Below are positions 9,815 through 19,159 of a DNA stretch of 64,000 bases, piece after piece. Under the pieces are notes generated by a model that was not told the origin of the DNA, ran no database searches, and saw only the letters and a program-made list of their open reading frames with translations. Both the position numbers and the translations under genes were made by a program. Source of the DNA: Campylobacter hyointestinalis subsp. lawsonii (GTDB taxonomy: Bacteria > Campylobacterota > Campylobacteria > Campylobacterales > Campylobacteraceae). The stretch lies in assembly GCF_013372165.1 (NCBI RefSeq), contig NZ_CP053828.1, positions 620,001-684,000 of the forward strand. The letters run 5' to 3'. Each line of letters starts with the position of its first letter. The stretch's first letter is position 1.

Positions 9815-9929
9815 TCGCTTTTTATCTTTTAAAACTATGAAGAAATAGTTATAACAACTAAAAAGCTTGCTACATAGAAAATTATCTCTGTTGTCTTATT
9901 TGTAGCTTAGAATATAAATTTATAATTAC

Positions 9930-9965
9930 GATCTTGCTCAAATATAGGCATTATGGAGCAAGATC
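9930..9965. terminator. Perfect 10-bp stem-loop downstream of the flagellar rod genes
   Basis: GATCTTGCTC pairs perfectly with GAGCAAGATC across a 16-base loop. It lies about 90 bases downstream of the flgG stop and includes the last bases of a possible 28-residue ORF. No clear U-run follows on either strand, so it may be a weak terminator or an mRNA 3'-end stabiliser. Confidence 0.4.
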
Positions 9966-10050
9966 AAATAACGTTGTCATCTTTAATATAAAAATAATCA
10001 ACAGCACAAAAAAGTATAATAAACGCAAAGATTATAAATGAATATATCAT
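9964..10050 (-). CDS. Possible 28-residue hydrophobic peptide downstream of flgG
   Basis: A short ATG frame starts 6 bases after the flgG stop and encodes MIYSFIIFAFIILFCAVDYF followed by a charged tail (YIKDDNVI). The first 20 residues would make one membrane-spanning helix. The ribosome site is poor. It could be a genuine small membrane protein translated from the flagellar transcript or chance in AT-rich DNA. Confidence 0.3.
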   Translation of the reverse strand: MIYSFIIFAFIILFCAVDYFYIKDDNVI

Positions 10051-10055
10051 TTTAA

Positions 10056-10844
10056 TTATCTTTTAAGCTGATTGACTATAGAAAGCATATCATCGCTCGT
10101 AGTGATAGCTTTTGAGTTTGCTTCATAAGCACGTTGTCCAGTGATAAGATCAGTCATCTCTTCAACAAGCTGTACGTTACTCATCTCAACAAAATGTTGT
10201 TTTATCTGACCAAAACCGTCAGTTCCGCCATTTCCGACTACAGGAGCTCCACTCGCCGCAGTTTCTAAAAAATTGTTATCTCCCATAGCATGCAGTCCAG
10301 CTGGATTTATAAAATTTGCAAGTTCTATCTGTCCTATTTGCGTCATCTGTTGATTGCCCGGCTGAAGTACAGAAACAGTTCCATCAACGCCTACTGAAAT
10401 CTCAGTAGCATCAGCAGGAATATTCATCTCAGGAAGTAGCCTATAGCCGTCGCTATTTACTATATTTCCATCGCCATCAAGCTTAAAAGCGCCATTTCTA
10501 GTATAAGCAGTGGTTCCATCTGGAAGTTGAACTTGAAAAAATCCATTGCCTGCTATTACCATATCAAGAGCATTTCCTGTTTCTTTAAAATATCCTTGAG
10601 TGAAAGTTTTTGTTATGGCTGTAGGTCTGACGCCAAGACCCACTTCCATACCAGTTGGGCTCATCGTCGTCGTGCTAGTAGGAGTCCCTGCGTATTGCAT
10701 AGTCTGATACATAAGATCTGCAAATTCGGCACGATTTTTCTTATATCCTATAGTATTTACGTTTGCGATGTTGTGTGAAGTAGTATCTATCTGCGTTTGT
10801 TGAGCTACCATTCCAGTAGCTGCTGTATAAAGTGATCTTATCAT
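10056..10844 (-). CDS. flgG: Flagellar basal-body distal rod protein FlgG
   Basis: Distal rod subunit of the flagellar basal body, 262 residues, the normal FlgG length. It has the rod/hook N-terminal signature [20 protein letters not shown] with [14 protein letters not shown]. The C-terminal helix carries [20 protein letters not shown], the standard FlgG ending. Exported by the flagellar type III apparatus, it polymerises in the periplasm. It is 12 bases downstream of a second rod gene, so the two form an operon, probably driven by the sigma54-type site at 11709-11727. Campylobacter is known to carry two adjacent FlgG-like genes, as here. Confidence 0.95.
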   Translation of the reverse strand: MIRSLYTAATGMVAQQTQIDTTSHNIANVNTIGYKKNRAEFADLMYQTMQYAGTPTSTTTMSPTGMEVGLGVRPTAITKTFTQGYFKETGNALDMVIAGNGFFQVQLPDGTTAYTRNGAFKLDGDGNIVNSDGYRLLPEMNIPADATEISVGVDGTVSVLQPGNQQMTQIGQIELANFINPAGLHAMGDNNFLETAASGAPVVGNGGTDGFGQIKQHFVEMSNVQLVEEMTDLITGQRAYEANSKAITTSDDMLSIVNQLKR

Positions 10845-10856
10845 AATTTATCCTTA

Positions 10857-11669
10857 TTATGCTTTAGCCAAAGCTAATTTATTTGTTGCTTCTTGATTTA
10901 AATCATTCATATGTGTATTCATAACCCTTTGATACATATCAACAAGCCTATTTGTTTCTATAAGTCCCACCATTTCCAAGACTGGATTTACGTTTGAAAT
11001 TTGAACATATCCTTGAGCTACAGAACCACTATCCTCGACATCTCTTAATTCATTTAAATTTGGTATCGTATAGAGATTATCGCCCTCTTTTTGTAAATTT
11101 CTAATCTCTCTTGGTTGAGCCATAAAAAATCTACCCAAAGGTTCATTTTGATTATATACATTTCCGTCTTTATCTATATTTATAGTAGCACCATCAGGAA
11201 TTCTGATGCCTCGAACAATTGGCGGTTGATTTTCATAGTTGTTTGGCAATACTCTATATCCATCTTTTGTCACGATATAGCCTTCATTGTCCAAGCTAAA
11301 AGCGCCGTTTTTAGTCAGTCTCTCTCCATTTGGCGTATCTACAAGAAAAAATATATCCGATTTTCCTATAGCTACATCTAATGGATTATTTGAGACCCTA
11401 AGTCCGCCTGAACTAAAATCTGTATATTGTTCATCTATATGAGGCACTCTATCAATGGTGCGATTTAAAAATTTAGCAGCATCTTTTGTATTATTTTCTA
11501 ATGGTAAAATATCTCTTGTTTCTTTAAAAATTCTCTCAAAGTCAGCGATAACGACATCATCTCTTTTGTAGCCGATAGTATTGATATTTGCTAGATTATT
11601 TGTGATGACATCAAGCCTATTAAACTGCGTAACCATAGCTCCTGTTGCTTGATAATAGCCGTTTTGCAT
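10857..11669 (-). CDS. flgG2: Flagellar rod protein FlgF/FlgG2-like
   Basis: Second rod-family protein, about 270 residues, starting MQNGYYQATGAMVTQFNRLD and continuing NNLANINTIGYKRDD. It ends with a helix containing NPVLEMVGLIETNRLVDMYQ. It is exported and built into the proximal part of the rod; epsilonproteobacterial homologues are called FlgF or FlgG2. The ATG at 11669 is chosen because GGAGAAG lies just upstream and the rod signature begins there; an upstream in-frame start at 11726 would overlap the promoter. It is co-transcribed with flgG. Confidence 0.88.
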   Translation of the reverse strand: MQNGYYQATGAMVTQFNRLDVITNNLANINTIGYKRDDVVIADFERIFKETRDILPLENNTKDAAKFLNRTIDRVPHIDEQYTDFSSGGLRVSNNPLDVAIGKSDIFFLVDTPNGERLTKNGAFSLDNEGYIVTKDGYRVLPNNYENQPPIVRGIRIPDGATINIDKDGNVYNQNEPLGRFFMAQPREIRNLQKEGDNLYTIPNLNELRDVEDSGSVAQGYVQISNVNPVLEMVGLIETNRLVDMYQRVMNTHMNDLNQEATNKLALAKA

Positions 11670-11708
11670 ATCTTCTCCTGCGTAGATTTTCTTAACTAAA
11701 TCCAGTAT

Positions 11709-11727
11709 AAGCAACTTGTATTCCAAA
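11709..11727 (-). promoter_or_regulatory. Sigma54 (RpoN) promoter of the rod gene operon
   Basis: The minus strand reads TTGGAATACAAGTTGCTTAT, with GG at -24 and GC at -12 separated by exactly 10 bases. This fits the RpoN consensus, and it lies about 40 bases upstream of the ATG at 11669. Rod, hook and several basal-body genes in Campylobacter are known RpoN/FlgR targets, so the position fits the biology. Confidence 0.8.
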
Positions 11728-11793
11728 TTTAAAATGATAGATTTTATACTCTTACAAAAAGTTCATTTTATATATTATTAATAAAAATTTGTG

Positions 11794-11799
11794 TATAAT
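11794..11799 (+). promoter_or_regulatory. -10 box of the rpoD promoter
   Basis: TATAAT within TTGTGTATAATCC, an extended -10, about 55 bases upstream of the rpoD start. An AAAGGAG ribosome site follows just before the ATG. Confidence 0.5.
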
Positions 11800-11854
11800 C
11801 CACAATTCTTATTAATACAAATCAGATAAAATCATACAAATAAAGGAGCTTTAT

Positions 11855-13741
11855 ATGAGTGCGGCAAAAGAGATTTTTGCACAAATTGAAGAGTTGTTTA
11901 AAGAAAATTCAAAAGGATACGTGACTTTTGAAAAGCTTGTAAGACTATTTGACAAAGCTCCAACAGCTGCTGCTATAAAAAAAGTAGAAGCTTTAGCAGG
12001 GTTACACAAAATACAGCTAATCAGTGCCGTAGAAGCAGCAAAATTAAAAACATTACAAGACGCAAAAACAAAAGAAGAAGATAGGTTAAATATCATAGAT
12101 AATCCGCTCGAAGAAGAATTTGACCTTACTAGCGAAAACGAACTTTTAGAATGGTCTCGCTCAGATAGCCCTGTAAGAATGTACCTAAGAGAAATGGGAC
12201 AAATTTCACTGCTTACAAAAGAAGAAGAAGTAGAGATCAGCAAAAAAATAGAACTCGGAGAAGACATTATCATAGACGCGTTTTGCTCAGTTCCATATCT
12301 TATAGATTTTATTCTTGACTATAAAGAGCCACTTATAAATAGGGAACGTCGTGTAAAAGAGCTATTTAAGAGTTTTGATGAAGAAAATGATGAGAGCGAA
12401 GAAGAAGATGATAGCATAGAAGAAGAGTATGAATATGATGAAAATGATGATTCTGAAAATAAAAACTCTGCTCTTAAAAAAGTTACACCTAAAAAACTAG
12501 ACAAAAGATCTGAAAAAGTCATAGAAAGTTTCAAAGCGCTTGAAAAAGCTAAAAAAGAATGGATGAAAATCGTATCTAAACAAAATATCTCAGTAGAAGA
12601 AGAATCAGATCTAACTGCTAAGCTAAATTTGACATTCAAAAAGAAAGTCCTAAAAGACAAACTTATGGATCTTGGACCTACAAGCAAACTGATCAATGAG
12701 ATAGTCAAATCCATGGAAACAGCTCTAAAAAGCGATGATGACTTTGATAAAGAGCTAAAACGTTTAGAATACCGTCTTCCTATGTTTAGCCCTGAGCTTA
12801 AAAAAAATCACCAAAGTATCCTTAAAGATATCACTAAATTAAGCAAAGAAGATATCACCGCAAGAGTTCCAGAAGCCACTATGGTTTCTACTTACGTGGA
12901 GATCAAAAAGCTATTTCAGACAAAAGAGGCTAGCAAAACAGGATTTAACCTTGAACCAAAAGATCTAAAAAACGTATTAGATCAGATCAAACGCGGTAAA
13001 AACATCAGCGATGATGCAAAAGCTAGAATGGCAAAATCAAATTTAAGGCTAGTTGTAAGCATAGCCAAACGCTACACTAACCGCGGTTTGCCGTTTTTGG
13101 ATCTTATCCAAGAAGGAAATATAGGACTTATGAAAGCAGTAGATAAATTTGAATACAAAAAAGGCTATAAATTTTCTACATACGCTACATGGTGGATCCG
13201 TCAAGCCATAAGTCGTGCTATAGCTGATCAAGCACGAACTATCCGCATACCTATCCATATGATAGAAACGATAAACAAAATAAACAAAATAAACAAAAAA
13301 TATCTTCAAGAAGAAGGTAAAGAACCAGATGTTAGCGTCATAGCTAAAGAAGTCGGTCTAAGCGTAGATAAAGTAAAACAGGTCATAAAGATCACAAAAG
13401 AACCTATCAGTCTTGAAGCTCCTATAGGCAGTGAAGATGATGGAAAATATGGAGATTTTGTAGAGGATAAAACAACTCTTAGCCCTATGGAACAGATATT
13501 AAAAGGCGACTTAAAAGAGCAAATAGACGACGTCTTAGATCAATTAAACGATAGAGAAAAAGCCGTCATCAGAATGCGTTTTGGTTTGCTTGATGATGAG
13601 AGCGATAGGACACTTGAAGAGATAGGAAAAGAGTTGAACGTAACAAGAGAACGTGTGCGCCAAATAGAAAGCTCAGCTATCAAAAAACTAAAACACCCAA
13701 AAGTCGGTAGAAAACTTAAAAATTATATCGAGGGAAACTGA
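11855..13741 (+). CDS. rpoD: RNA polymerase primary sigma factor RpoD (sigma70)
   Basis: Housekeeping sigma factor, 628 residues. Region 1.1 is at the N-terminus. Region 1.2 contains [17 protein letters not shown], followed by a long acidic insertion (runs of Glu/Asp around residues 175-205). Region 2 contains [20 protein letters not shown] and the -10-recognition helix with [14 protein letters not shown]. Region 4 has the helix-turn-helix [20 protein letters not shown]. The ATG at 11855 has a strong AAAGGAG site. It is transcribed divergently from the rod operon and ends at a bidirectional terminator shared with flaC. A long antisense open frame inside it is a composition artefact. Confidence 0.97.
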   Translation: MSAAKEIFAQIEELFKENSKGYVTFEKLVRLFDKAPTAAAIKKVEALAGLHKIQLISAVEAAKLKTLQDAKTKEEDRLNIIDNPLEEEFDLTSENELLEWSRSDSPVRMYLREMGQISLLTKEEEVEISKKIELGEDIIIDAFCSVPYLIDFILDYKEPLINRERRVKELFKSFDEENDESEEEDDSIEEEYEYDENDDSENKNSALKKVTPKKLDKRSEKVIESFKALEKAKKEWMKIVSKQNISVEEESDLTAKLNLTFKKKVLKDKLMDLGPTSKLINEIVKSMETALKSDDDFDKELKRLEYRLPMFSPELKKNHQSILKDITKLSKEDITARVPEATMVSTYVEIKKLFQTKEASKTGFNLEPKDLKNVLDQIKRGKNISDDAKARMAKSNLRLVVSIAKRYTNRGLPFLDLIQEGNIGLMKAVDKFEYKKGYKFSTYATWWIRQAISRAIADQARTIRIPIHMIETINKINKINKKYLQEEGKEPDVSVIAKEVGLSVDKVKQVIKITKEPISLEAPIGSEDDGKYGDFVEDKTTLSPMEQILKGDLKEQIDDVLDQLNDREKAVIRMRFGLLDDESDRTLEEIGKELNVTRERVRQIESSAIKKLKHPKVGRKLKNYIEGN

Positions 13742-13764
13742 GATAATTCTCTAAAACAGAGATA

Positions 13765-13787
13765 AAAAGGCGGTTTAACCGCCTTTT
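13765..13787. terminator. Bidirectional Rho-independent terminator between rpoD and flaC
   Basis: AAAAGGCGGT, a 3-base TTA loop, then ACCGCCTTTT: a 10-bp stem with A- and T-rich flanks that serves both strands. rpoD (plus) and flaC (minus) converge on it. Confidence 0.9.
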
Positions 13788-13801
13788 ACACTATGCTAAA
13801 C

Positions 13802-14551
13802 TTATCCAAGCAAATTTGCCATTTGAGATTGTAGTATTTGTGCATTGTGAGCCATCATCATAGTCGAACTATTTATCTTTATATTTGCATTTGTAAAATC
13901 ACTTACATTATTTGCCAAATCATTATTTTGTAACTGACTTTCACTAGCTTTCGCAGATGTTATGGCGCTTAAATTTGAATTTATACCACTAATCAAACCA
14001 TTTTGTGCGCTTCCGATATCAGAACGAAGAGAATTTACACTATCCATAAAAGATTTTATGGAATTTTGGTTATTGACATCTACTGAATTTATATTTGGAG
14101 CACTTAAATTTATAGAAGTCACGCTATTTCCGGTATTAAAATTTAAAGTACCACCAAATATGCTATTTCCGTTATATGAAGCCGAATTTATAGAGTCATT
14201 GATAGATGTCTTTATAGCATTTGCTTCACTGCTTATAGCTTGTCTTTCGTTTGCACCAAATACTGCGTTATTACTTCTAACAGATAGTTCATTTAGTCTA
14301 TCTGCTCCAGAGCTTATATTTTGCAACACTCCATCTGCTATTTGAAGCATACCAATAGCATCATTTGCATTATTTACACCTTGAGATAGAGCATTTGACT
14401 GACTTAGCAAAGAGTCGCCTATAACCAAATTTGCACTATCTGTTCCACTTAAAGCACGCTGTGCCGCTATATTTCCAAGAGCTTTATTTGAACTGTTTTG
14501 AGCGTTATTCAAATAATAATTTTGCATACTATTTGTATTATTTACTTGCAT
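13802..14551 (-). CDS. flaC: Flagellin-like secreted protein FlaC
   Basis: Flagellin-family protein of 249 residues, the length known for Campylobacter FlaC. The N-terminal D0/D1 helix includes ANDAIGMLQIADGVLQNISS and RLNELSVRSNNAVFGANERQ. The C-terminal D0 helix includes MMMAHNAQILQSQMANLLG. The variable surface domain of FlaA/FlaB is missing. In C. jejuni FlaC is exported through the flagellar apparatus and modulates host cells rather than building the filament; that role is carried over by homology. An excellent GGAGGTGAAG site precedes the ATG. It converges on rpoD in the known Campylobacter arrangement. Confidence 0.92.
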   Translation of the reverse strand: MQVNNTNSMQNYYLNNAQNSSNKALGNIAAQRALSGTDSANLVIGDSLLSQSNALSQGVNNANDAIGMLQIADGVLQNISSGADRLNELSVRSNNAVFGANERQAISSEANAIKTSINDSINSASYNGNSIFGGTLNFNTGNSVTSINLSAPNINSVDVNNQNSIKSFMDSVNSLRSDIGSAQNGLISGINSNLSAITSAKASESQLQNNDLANNVSDFTNANIKINSSTMMMAHNAQILQSQMANLLG

Positions 14552-14606
14552 ACTTCACCTCCATTAGTGATCTATATATTTTATATTTTTATATGTAAAT
14601 TTAAAC

Positions 14607-15893
14607 TTAATTCTCATATCTAACTTTTACAGAAAGTTCGTGAGCACCCAAACCTTCGGCTTTTGCCAAATTCATACAATCTCTACCTAGTCTATCTATG
14701 GAAGCTTTATTCATAGATATGATAGAACTTTTTTTCATAAAATTGCCTACTCCAAGTGGCGAGAAAAATCTAGCACTTCCGCCTGTAGGCAATGTATGGT
14801 TTGGTCCGGCTAGATAGTCGCCTATCGCCTCTGGCGTAAAATGACCTAAAAATATAGCTCCAGCATGTTTAATACGCGGTAAAAAGTCAAACGCATTATC
14901 AGTAGCAATCTCTAGGTGTTCTACTGCTAAGGCGTTCATTAGCTCTATACTCTCATCCATATCTTTAGCTACTATTATGGCGGATTTGTTTTCTATACTA
15001 GCTCTAGCTATATTTTGACGACTAAGCGTTGGAAGTAAATTATATATTTCGTCTTTGACTTTATTTGCAAAATCAGCGTCAAAAGTTACCAAAAAACTAC
15101 TTGCTATCTCATCATGTTCTGCTTGAGATAGTAAATCTATTGCTATATGATGAGGATTTGCCGAATTATCTGCTATGACTCCTATCTCGCTAGGTCCTGC
15201 TATCATATCTATATTTACATCACCAAATACAAGTTTTTTAGCAGTCGCAACAAAAATATTTCCAGGTCCTGTTATAACATCAACTTTCTTTATGGTTTTT
15301 GTTCCATAAGCCATAGCTCCAATAGCACTAGCACCGCCTACTTTATAGGCTTCGTTTATACCAAGAAGATGCATAGCTGCTAAAAGTAGTTCATTTACCT
15401 CACCGCCAACAGCAGGAGTGCAAACCACGATATCTTTTACACCTGCTACGATAGCAGGAACTGCGTTCATAAGCAAAGAGCTAGGATATGCTGCTTTTCC
15501 ACCTGGGATATAAAGCCCAGCTCTATCTACTGCGGTAATCTTTTGTCCTAATATAGAACCATCATCTTCAAAACTAAGCCAAGTCTTTTCCAGCTGTTTT
15601 TCATGGTAGCGTTTAATCCTTTCAAATGCTACTTGCAAAGACTTTTTTAGTTCGTCGCTTATAGAGTCATAAGCATTTTTCATCTCACGCTGAGTTATGG
15701 CTAGATTCGATTTTACTTCCCAGTGATCAAATTTGGCTATTTGCTCATCTAAAGCTTCATCGCCACGTTTTTTTATATCTTCTATTATGTTAGTGACTAT
15801 GCCCATAACATTTTGCATATCCAAATTTGAACGATTTACCAATTTATCAAATTCAATATCGAAATTTTTATCATCACTATACAATATCTTCAT
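14607..15893 (-). CDS. hisD: Histidinol dehydrogenase HisD
   Basis: NAD-dependent zinc enzyme that oxidises L-histidinol to histidine in two steps, the last reactions of histidine biosynthesis; 428 residues, normal length. Recognisable blocks are YIPGGKAAYPSSLLMNAVPA, ITGPGNIFVATAKK, DMIAGPSEIGVIAD, LLSQAEHDE (zinc/catalytic region) and NHTLPTGGSARFFSPLGV. The ATG at 15893 has an AAAAGGAG site. It stands 11 bases downstream of the ACC-deaminase-like gene, so it may be co-transcribed with it. No other his genes are in the window. Confidence 0.96.
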   Translation of the reverse strand: MKILYSDDKNFDIEFDKLVNRSNLDMQNVMGIVTNIIEDIKKRGDEALDEQIAKFDHWEVKSNLAITQREMKNAYDSISDELKKSLQVAFERIKRYHEKQLEKTWLSFEDDGSILGQKITAVDRAGLYIPGGKAAYPSSLLMNAVPAIVAGVKDIVVCTPAVGGEVNELLLAAMHLLGINEAYKVGGASAIGAMAYGTKTIKKVDVITGPGNIFVATAKKLVFGDVNIDMIAGPSEIGVIADNSANPHHIAIDLLSQAEHDEIASSFLVTFDADFANKVKDEIYNLLPTLSRQNIARASIENKSAIIVAKDMDESIELMNALAVEHLEIATDNAFDFLPRIKHAGAIFLGHFTPEAIGDYLAGPNHTLPTGGSARFFSPLGVGNFMKKSSIISMNKASIDRLGRDCMNLAKAEGLGAHELSVKVRYEN

Positions 15894-15904
15894 AATTTCT
15901 CCTT

Positions 15905-16777
15905 TTAAATACTCATTATATCATAATCTAATTTAAATTTTCGCTCATATCTAGGAATCAAACTTTCATTTCCTATGACACCGCCTTGATGGATATATAA
16001 AATTTCATTATCAAGCTTATCTAAATTTGATAATAAAGTTAGCCAACCTACACTATCATAAAGCAGTTCAAATTCTATATTCGTCTGTTTTTTTAGCTGG
16101 ATATAAATCTCGAAAAGTTCTTTTTTTAAATCGCCAAAATGATATTTTTTAGGCGGATTAAGCAACTTTAGCTTTGAGTTTGGATCTAAATCTTTTATCT
16201 GAGAATTTAGATAAAGAGCATCACCAACACAAGGAGTAGTAAAAACGTCAAACTCAGGTAAATTTTTTGATAGATAAGTCGCGCTTGTACCTGTTCCACT
16301 CGGTAGAAAAATATCAAATTTAAGCCCTTTTTTCATAGCAAAATCTCTTATCAAATTAGCTTGAGTTTTAAATCCAACCTCAGCCTCACGCATAAAAACA
16401 CCTTCTTCTATAAACAAATCTTTATCTGTTTTTAGGCTCAAAGCAAATTCGCGACATTTTTTATGGGTTATAAATTTCATTTTGTTACGCAAAGCATGAG
16501 CGTAGTTACCAACTGGATTTTGTAAAAGGTATGAGCTTATATGATCGCTAACGTAGATAAACTCAAGATTTTTAAGTCTAGCAAATACGCTCAAACTATA
16601 CATCGCATTTGACTGGTTAGAACCATAACTAATGATACGTTTTACACCACTTAGGTCTAAATTTAAAAAATACTCAAGTTTTCTAGCCTTATTTCCGTTA
16701 AACTCACCACCTATCAAATCATCTCTAAGCACCCAAAAATCACGATCATAAAACCTTATGCGTTCAAAATTATCTAT
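15905..16777 (-). CDS. PLP-dependent ACC deaminase / D-cysteine desulfhydrase family protein with a probable AUA start
   Basis: Fold-type II PLP enzyme of about 290 residues. Near the start it has RDDLIGGEFNGNKARKLEYF (PLP Lys in GNKARK), then SYGSNQSNA and the phosphate-binding LPSGTGTSATY. Relatives deaminate ACC or desulfhydrate D-cysteine; the true substrate is unknown. No ATG, GTG or TTG covers the conserved N-terminus. The frame reads DNFERIRFYDRDFWVLRDDL upstream of a GTG at 16732. The codon in the expected start position (16777-16775) is ATA, with GGAG 7 bases before it. The ancestral ATG seems mutated. It overlaps the OmpA-like gene by 8 bases. Confidence 0.7.
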   Translation of the reverse strand: MDNFERIRFYDRDFWVLRDDLIGGEFNGNKARKLEYFLNLDLSGVKRIISYGSNQSNAMYSLSVFARLKNLEFIYVSDHISSYLLQNPVGNYAHALRNKMKFITHKKCREFALSLKTDKDLFIEEGVFMREAEVGFKTQANLIRDFAMKKGLKFDIFLPSGTGTSATYLSKNLPEFDVFTTPCVGDALYLNSQIKDLDPNSKLKLLNPPKKYHFGDLKKELFEIYIQLKKQTNIEFELLYDSVGWLTLLSNLDKLDNEILYIHQGGVIGNESLIPRYERKFKLDYDIMSI

Positions 16778-17774
16778 TTTTTGTCTCCAAAATATTGTTT
16801 ATCTCTTGCATAGCGGATTTATCTGAAATGCTAAACTTTATCTCGATCCTACGCGAAGCTTCCTTGTCTTCAGCACCATTTTTATATATCAAATCACTAA
16901 AACTTCTACCGCTTGCTATCAGGTATTTTTGGAGATCTGGATCTTTGTAAAATGAGTATATAAATTTCATAACCTCATAAGCTCTTTTTTGAGAAAGCTC
17001 TAAATTATAAAGATAACTTCCATCGCTATCAGTATGTCCTTCTATAGTAATTCTATCGATATTTGGTCTTATATCGCTACTAAGTAAAACATCAAAATAA
17101 GTACTCAAAGTACGCCTTAGATCAAACCTTGCTTCGTATTTTAATACAAACGAATTCGTATCAAAAAGCACAGAAGATGGAAGAGAGATAGAACCAGAAT
17201 CACTATCTATCCTTATATCACTTCCAAGTTTATCTTTAAGATCTGATATTACTTTTACTTTTATACCGCCAAGACTTTTTAATCGCTCTTTTGTAGCATT
17301 TAGATCACTTAAAAGCGTATCGTATTGAGTTTGAATTTGATCTAAATTTGATTTTAGATTATCTATTTGGAGATCTTTTTGACTAAGCGTTAAATTTAAT
17401 TCTTCGTTTTCTTTATTTACCAAGCTCAAAGTACTATTCGTATCGCTAAGTTCTAAATTTAGCTCATCTAATCTTTTGTTAAAAAGTTCATTTATTTCAC
17501 TTAAAGCTAAATTCTGATTTTGCATAGCTTGTAGTTTTTGCATAAAGTCCATTATAGCTTGTTCTTTTTGATTTATTTTATCGTTACTGATCTTTAAACT
17601 CTCTTCTTTTGAGCTTAAATCGAGTTTTAGACGATTTAAATCGCTTTGAGTAAGGACGTACTTGACTACTATAGCACCTATCAAAAGTATAAAAACAAAC
17701 AAAAGCCCCGCCATCAAATCAGCGTAAGCTATCCAAAAATTGCTACTTTCGTCTTTGTTATCACGAATTTTCAT
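16770..17774 (-). CDS. OmpA/MotB-domain inner-membrane protein
   Basis: 334 residues. A single N-terminal membrane helix (FWIAYADLMAGLLFVFILLI, about residues 13-32) carries the MotB-type Asp of YADLM. A long coiled coil fills residues 50-165. The C-terminal OmpA-like peptidoglycan-binding domain has ITIEGHTDSDGSYLYNLELS and a late RRIEIKFS. It overlaps the preceding MotA-like gene by 14 bases, so the two should form a stator-like proton channel anchored to the wall. A similar pair next to fba is conserved in Campylobacter genomes, which argues for a core envelope function. The long coiled coil also resembles ZorB-like architectures. Confidence 0.85.
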   Translation of the reverse strand: MKIRDNKDESSNFWIAYADLMAGLLFVFILLIGAIVVKYVLTQSDLNRLKLDLSSKEESLKISNDKINQKEQAIMDFMQKLQAMQNQNLALSEINELFNKRLDELNLELSDTNSTLSLVNKENEELNLTLSQKDLQIDNLKSNLDQIQTQYDTLLSDLNATKERLKSLGGIKVKVISDLKDKLGSDIRIDSDSGSISLPSSVLFDTNSFVLKYEARFDLRRTLSTYFDVLLSSDIRPNIDRITIEGHTDSDGSYLYNLELSQKRAYEVMKFIYSFYKDPDLQKYLIASGRSFSDLIYKNGAEDKEASRRIEIKFSISDKSAMQEINNILETKNR

Positions 17775-19074
17775 TAGACTTTGCTTCCAATTTCTCTAAA
17801 ACGACATTTGCATCTTTATCTATCTCTTGTAAGCTTTTCTTAAGGTCTTCTATGATGTATGAACTCTCATTTTTAGATGATGATTCTTCATCAAAAACAT
17901 CTCTAAACGCCGTCATACCTTCTATCAGTCCGGTCTTAAATCCGTCTAAAGCAAGAGCTTGTTTATCTAGGATTTTAATGCTAAAATCTTCTAGGCTATT
18001 TTTAAAATTATTTATGTATTCATCTATTGAATTTACAGCCCTTTCTAATTTTGCAATTTTATCATCGCTAGTGCTTTGAAGTCTTGCATACTGCTCACTT
18101 AGACGAATTTGTAAATCTTTTAAATTTAGATTAAATGAATGTAAGACGTTTAAGATTTCGGCATGGACTTTAACTATATCTTTTTGATCTCTTTGAGCTT
18201 TAAATAACATATCCATAGTGTGTTTTATATGCTCACTGCTTAGTTTTACTGCATCTTCTTCCACTCTTAGCATATTTGAGAAACTTTGAAATTTTCTTTC
18301 TACGGTCTTATCAAGTTCATCAAAAAATTCACGCTTTCCAACATGCTCAAATATCGTACTAACTTTTTCAAAGTTTTTGAGACTCTCTTGCATATAGCGT
18401 TGCTCTATCTCTTCTTTGCTCCAAAAAAATAGCTTTGTAGCATTTTTCTGTCTATTTATAAGCCTTGCAAATCTATTCATTCCAAATTTTTCAAAAAATA
18501 TCCACCAAAGAGCTAAAAAAATACCATAAATCGATACATAAAACGCTGTTCCTACGCCACTAAGCAGAGATGAAATTTCATTTTCAAGGGCAGTTGTATT
18601 TGTAGAGCTAAAGTTTGGCATAGAAATAGCAATGCTCAAAAAAGTGCCTAAAATTCCGAGCATAGGAAAAACTCCCGCACCGACTGCAGCGTAATTTTCA
18701 TTTCTTACATCGGCTGAATATTTTTTAACAAATTCATCAAAGCTAGCATTTGATTTACTCTCTTTTCCTATTGTTAGCAGACTTTTCATTATGTAGTTTT
18801 TAAGCTCTTTTTTAAATTCATCTTTTCTTTGTTCAAATACAAAGCAACCAAACTCGGCACTATGTCTAGCAAAGATCAAAGCTATAAATAAAATGACTCC
18901 CATCATTATGATTGTGTGAAGCTGGGTATTGAATTTTATAACATTAAAAAAACCAAGAAGAAAGATAGCATATATCAAGATAGGAAGAAAAATTATCTTT
19001 AAATAGACCAAAAATGCTTGCCTACTTTTTCCCTCTGGTAAAACAAGCTCATTTAAACCATCATTTTTATCCAT
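17761..19074 (-). CDS. MotA/TolQ/ExbB-family proton channel protein
   Basis: About 437 residues. Two N-terminal helices (near residues 27-48 and 54-72) are followed by the family core AAVGAGVFPMLGILGTFLSI and a fourth helix FYVSIYGIFLALWWIFFEKF. A cytoplasmic coiled-coil tail of about 200 residues follows. It is expected to pair with the OmpA/MotB-like protein encoded immediately downstream (14-base overlap). The ATG at 19074 is preferred because AAGG lies 6 bases upstream; the ATG two codons earlier abuts that site. The work driven by the proton flux is unknown. Confidence 0.85.
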   Translation of the reverse strand: MDKNDGLNELVLPEGKSRQAFLVYLKIIFLPILIYAIFLLGFFNVIKFNTQLHTIIMMGVILFIALIFARHSAEFGCFVFEQRKDEFKKELKNYIMKSLLTIGKESKSNASFDEFVKKYSADVRNENYAAVGAGVFPMLGILGTFLSIAISMPNFSSTNTTALENEISSLLSGVGTAFYVSIYGIFLALWWIFFEKFGMNRFARLINRQKNATKLFFWSKEEIEQRYMQESLKNFEKVSTIFEHVGKREFFDELDKTVERKFQSFSNMLRVEEDAVKLSSEHIKHTMDMLFKAQRDQKDIVKVHAEILNVLHSFNLNLKDLQIRLSEQYARLQSTSDDKIAKLERAVNSIDEYINNFKNSLEDFSIKILDKQALALDGFKTGLIEGMTAFRDVFDEESSSKNESSYIIEDLKKSLQEIDKDANVVLEKLEAKSNENS

Positions 19075-19159
19075 AAACATCCTTAAATTTATCTAAATTT
19101 AAAAATCAAAAAAATATCTAAATTTAAATAAATTTTGGCAGCAAAAAGCTACCAAAATA

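Noticed and set aside
11851-12714. Long antisense open frames over rpoD
   Set aside because: They are Ser/Phe-rich mirror images of Glu/Lys-rich rpoD codons, with no ribosome site.
16770-19074. Zorya-type defence (ZorA/ZorB)
   Set aside because: The MotA-like and OmpA/MotB-like proteins fit ZorAB layout, but no ZorC, ZorD or ZorE gene is adjacent and the pair sits in a conserved core position before fba-peb4.
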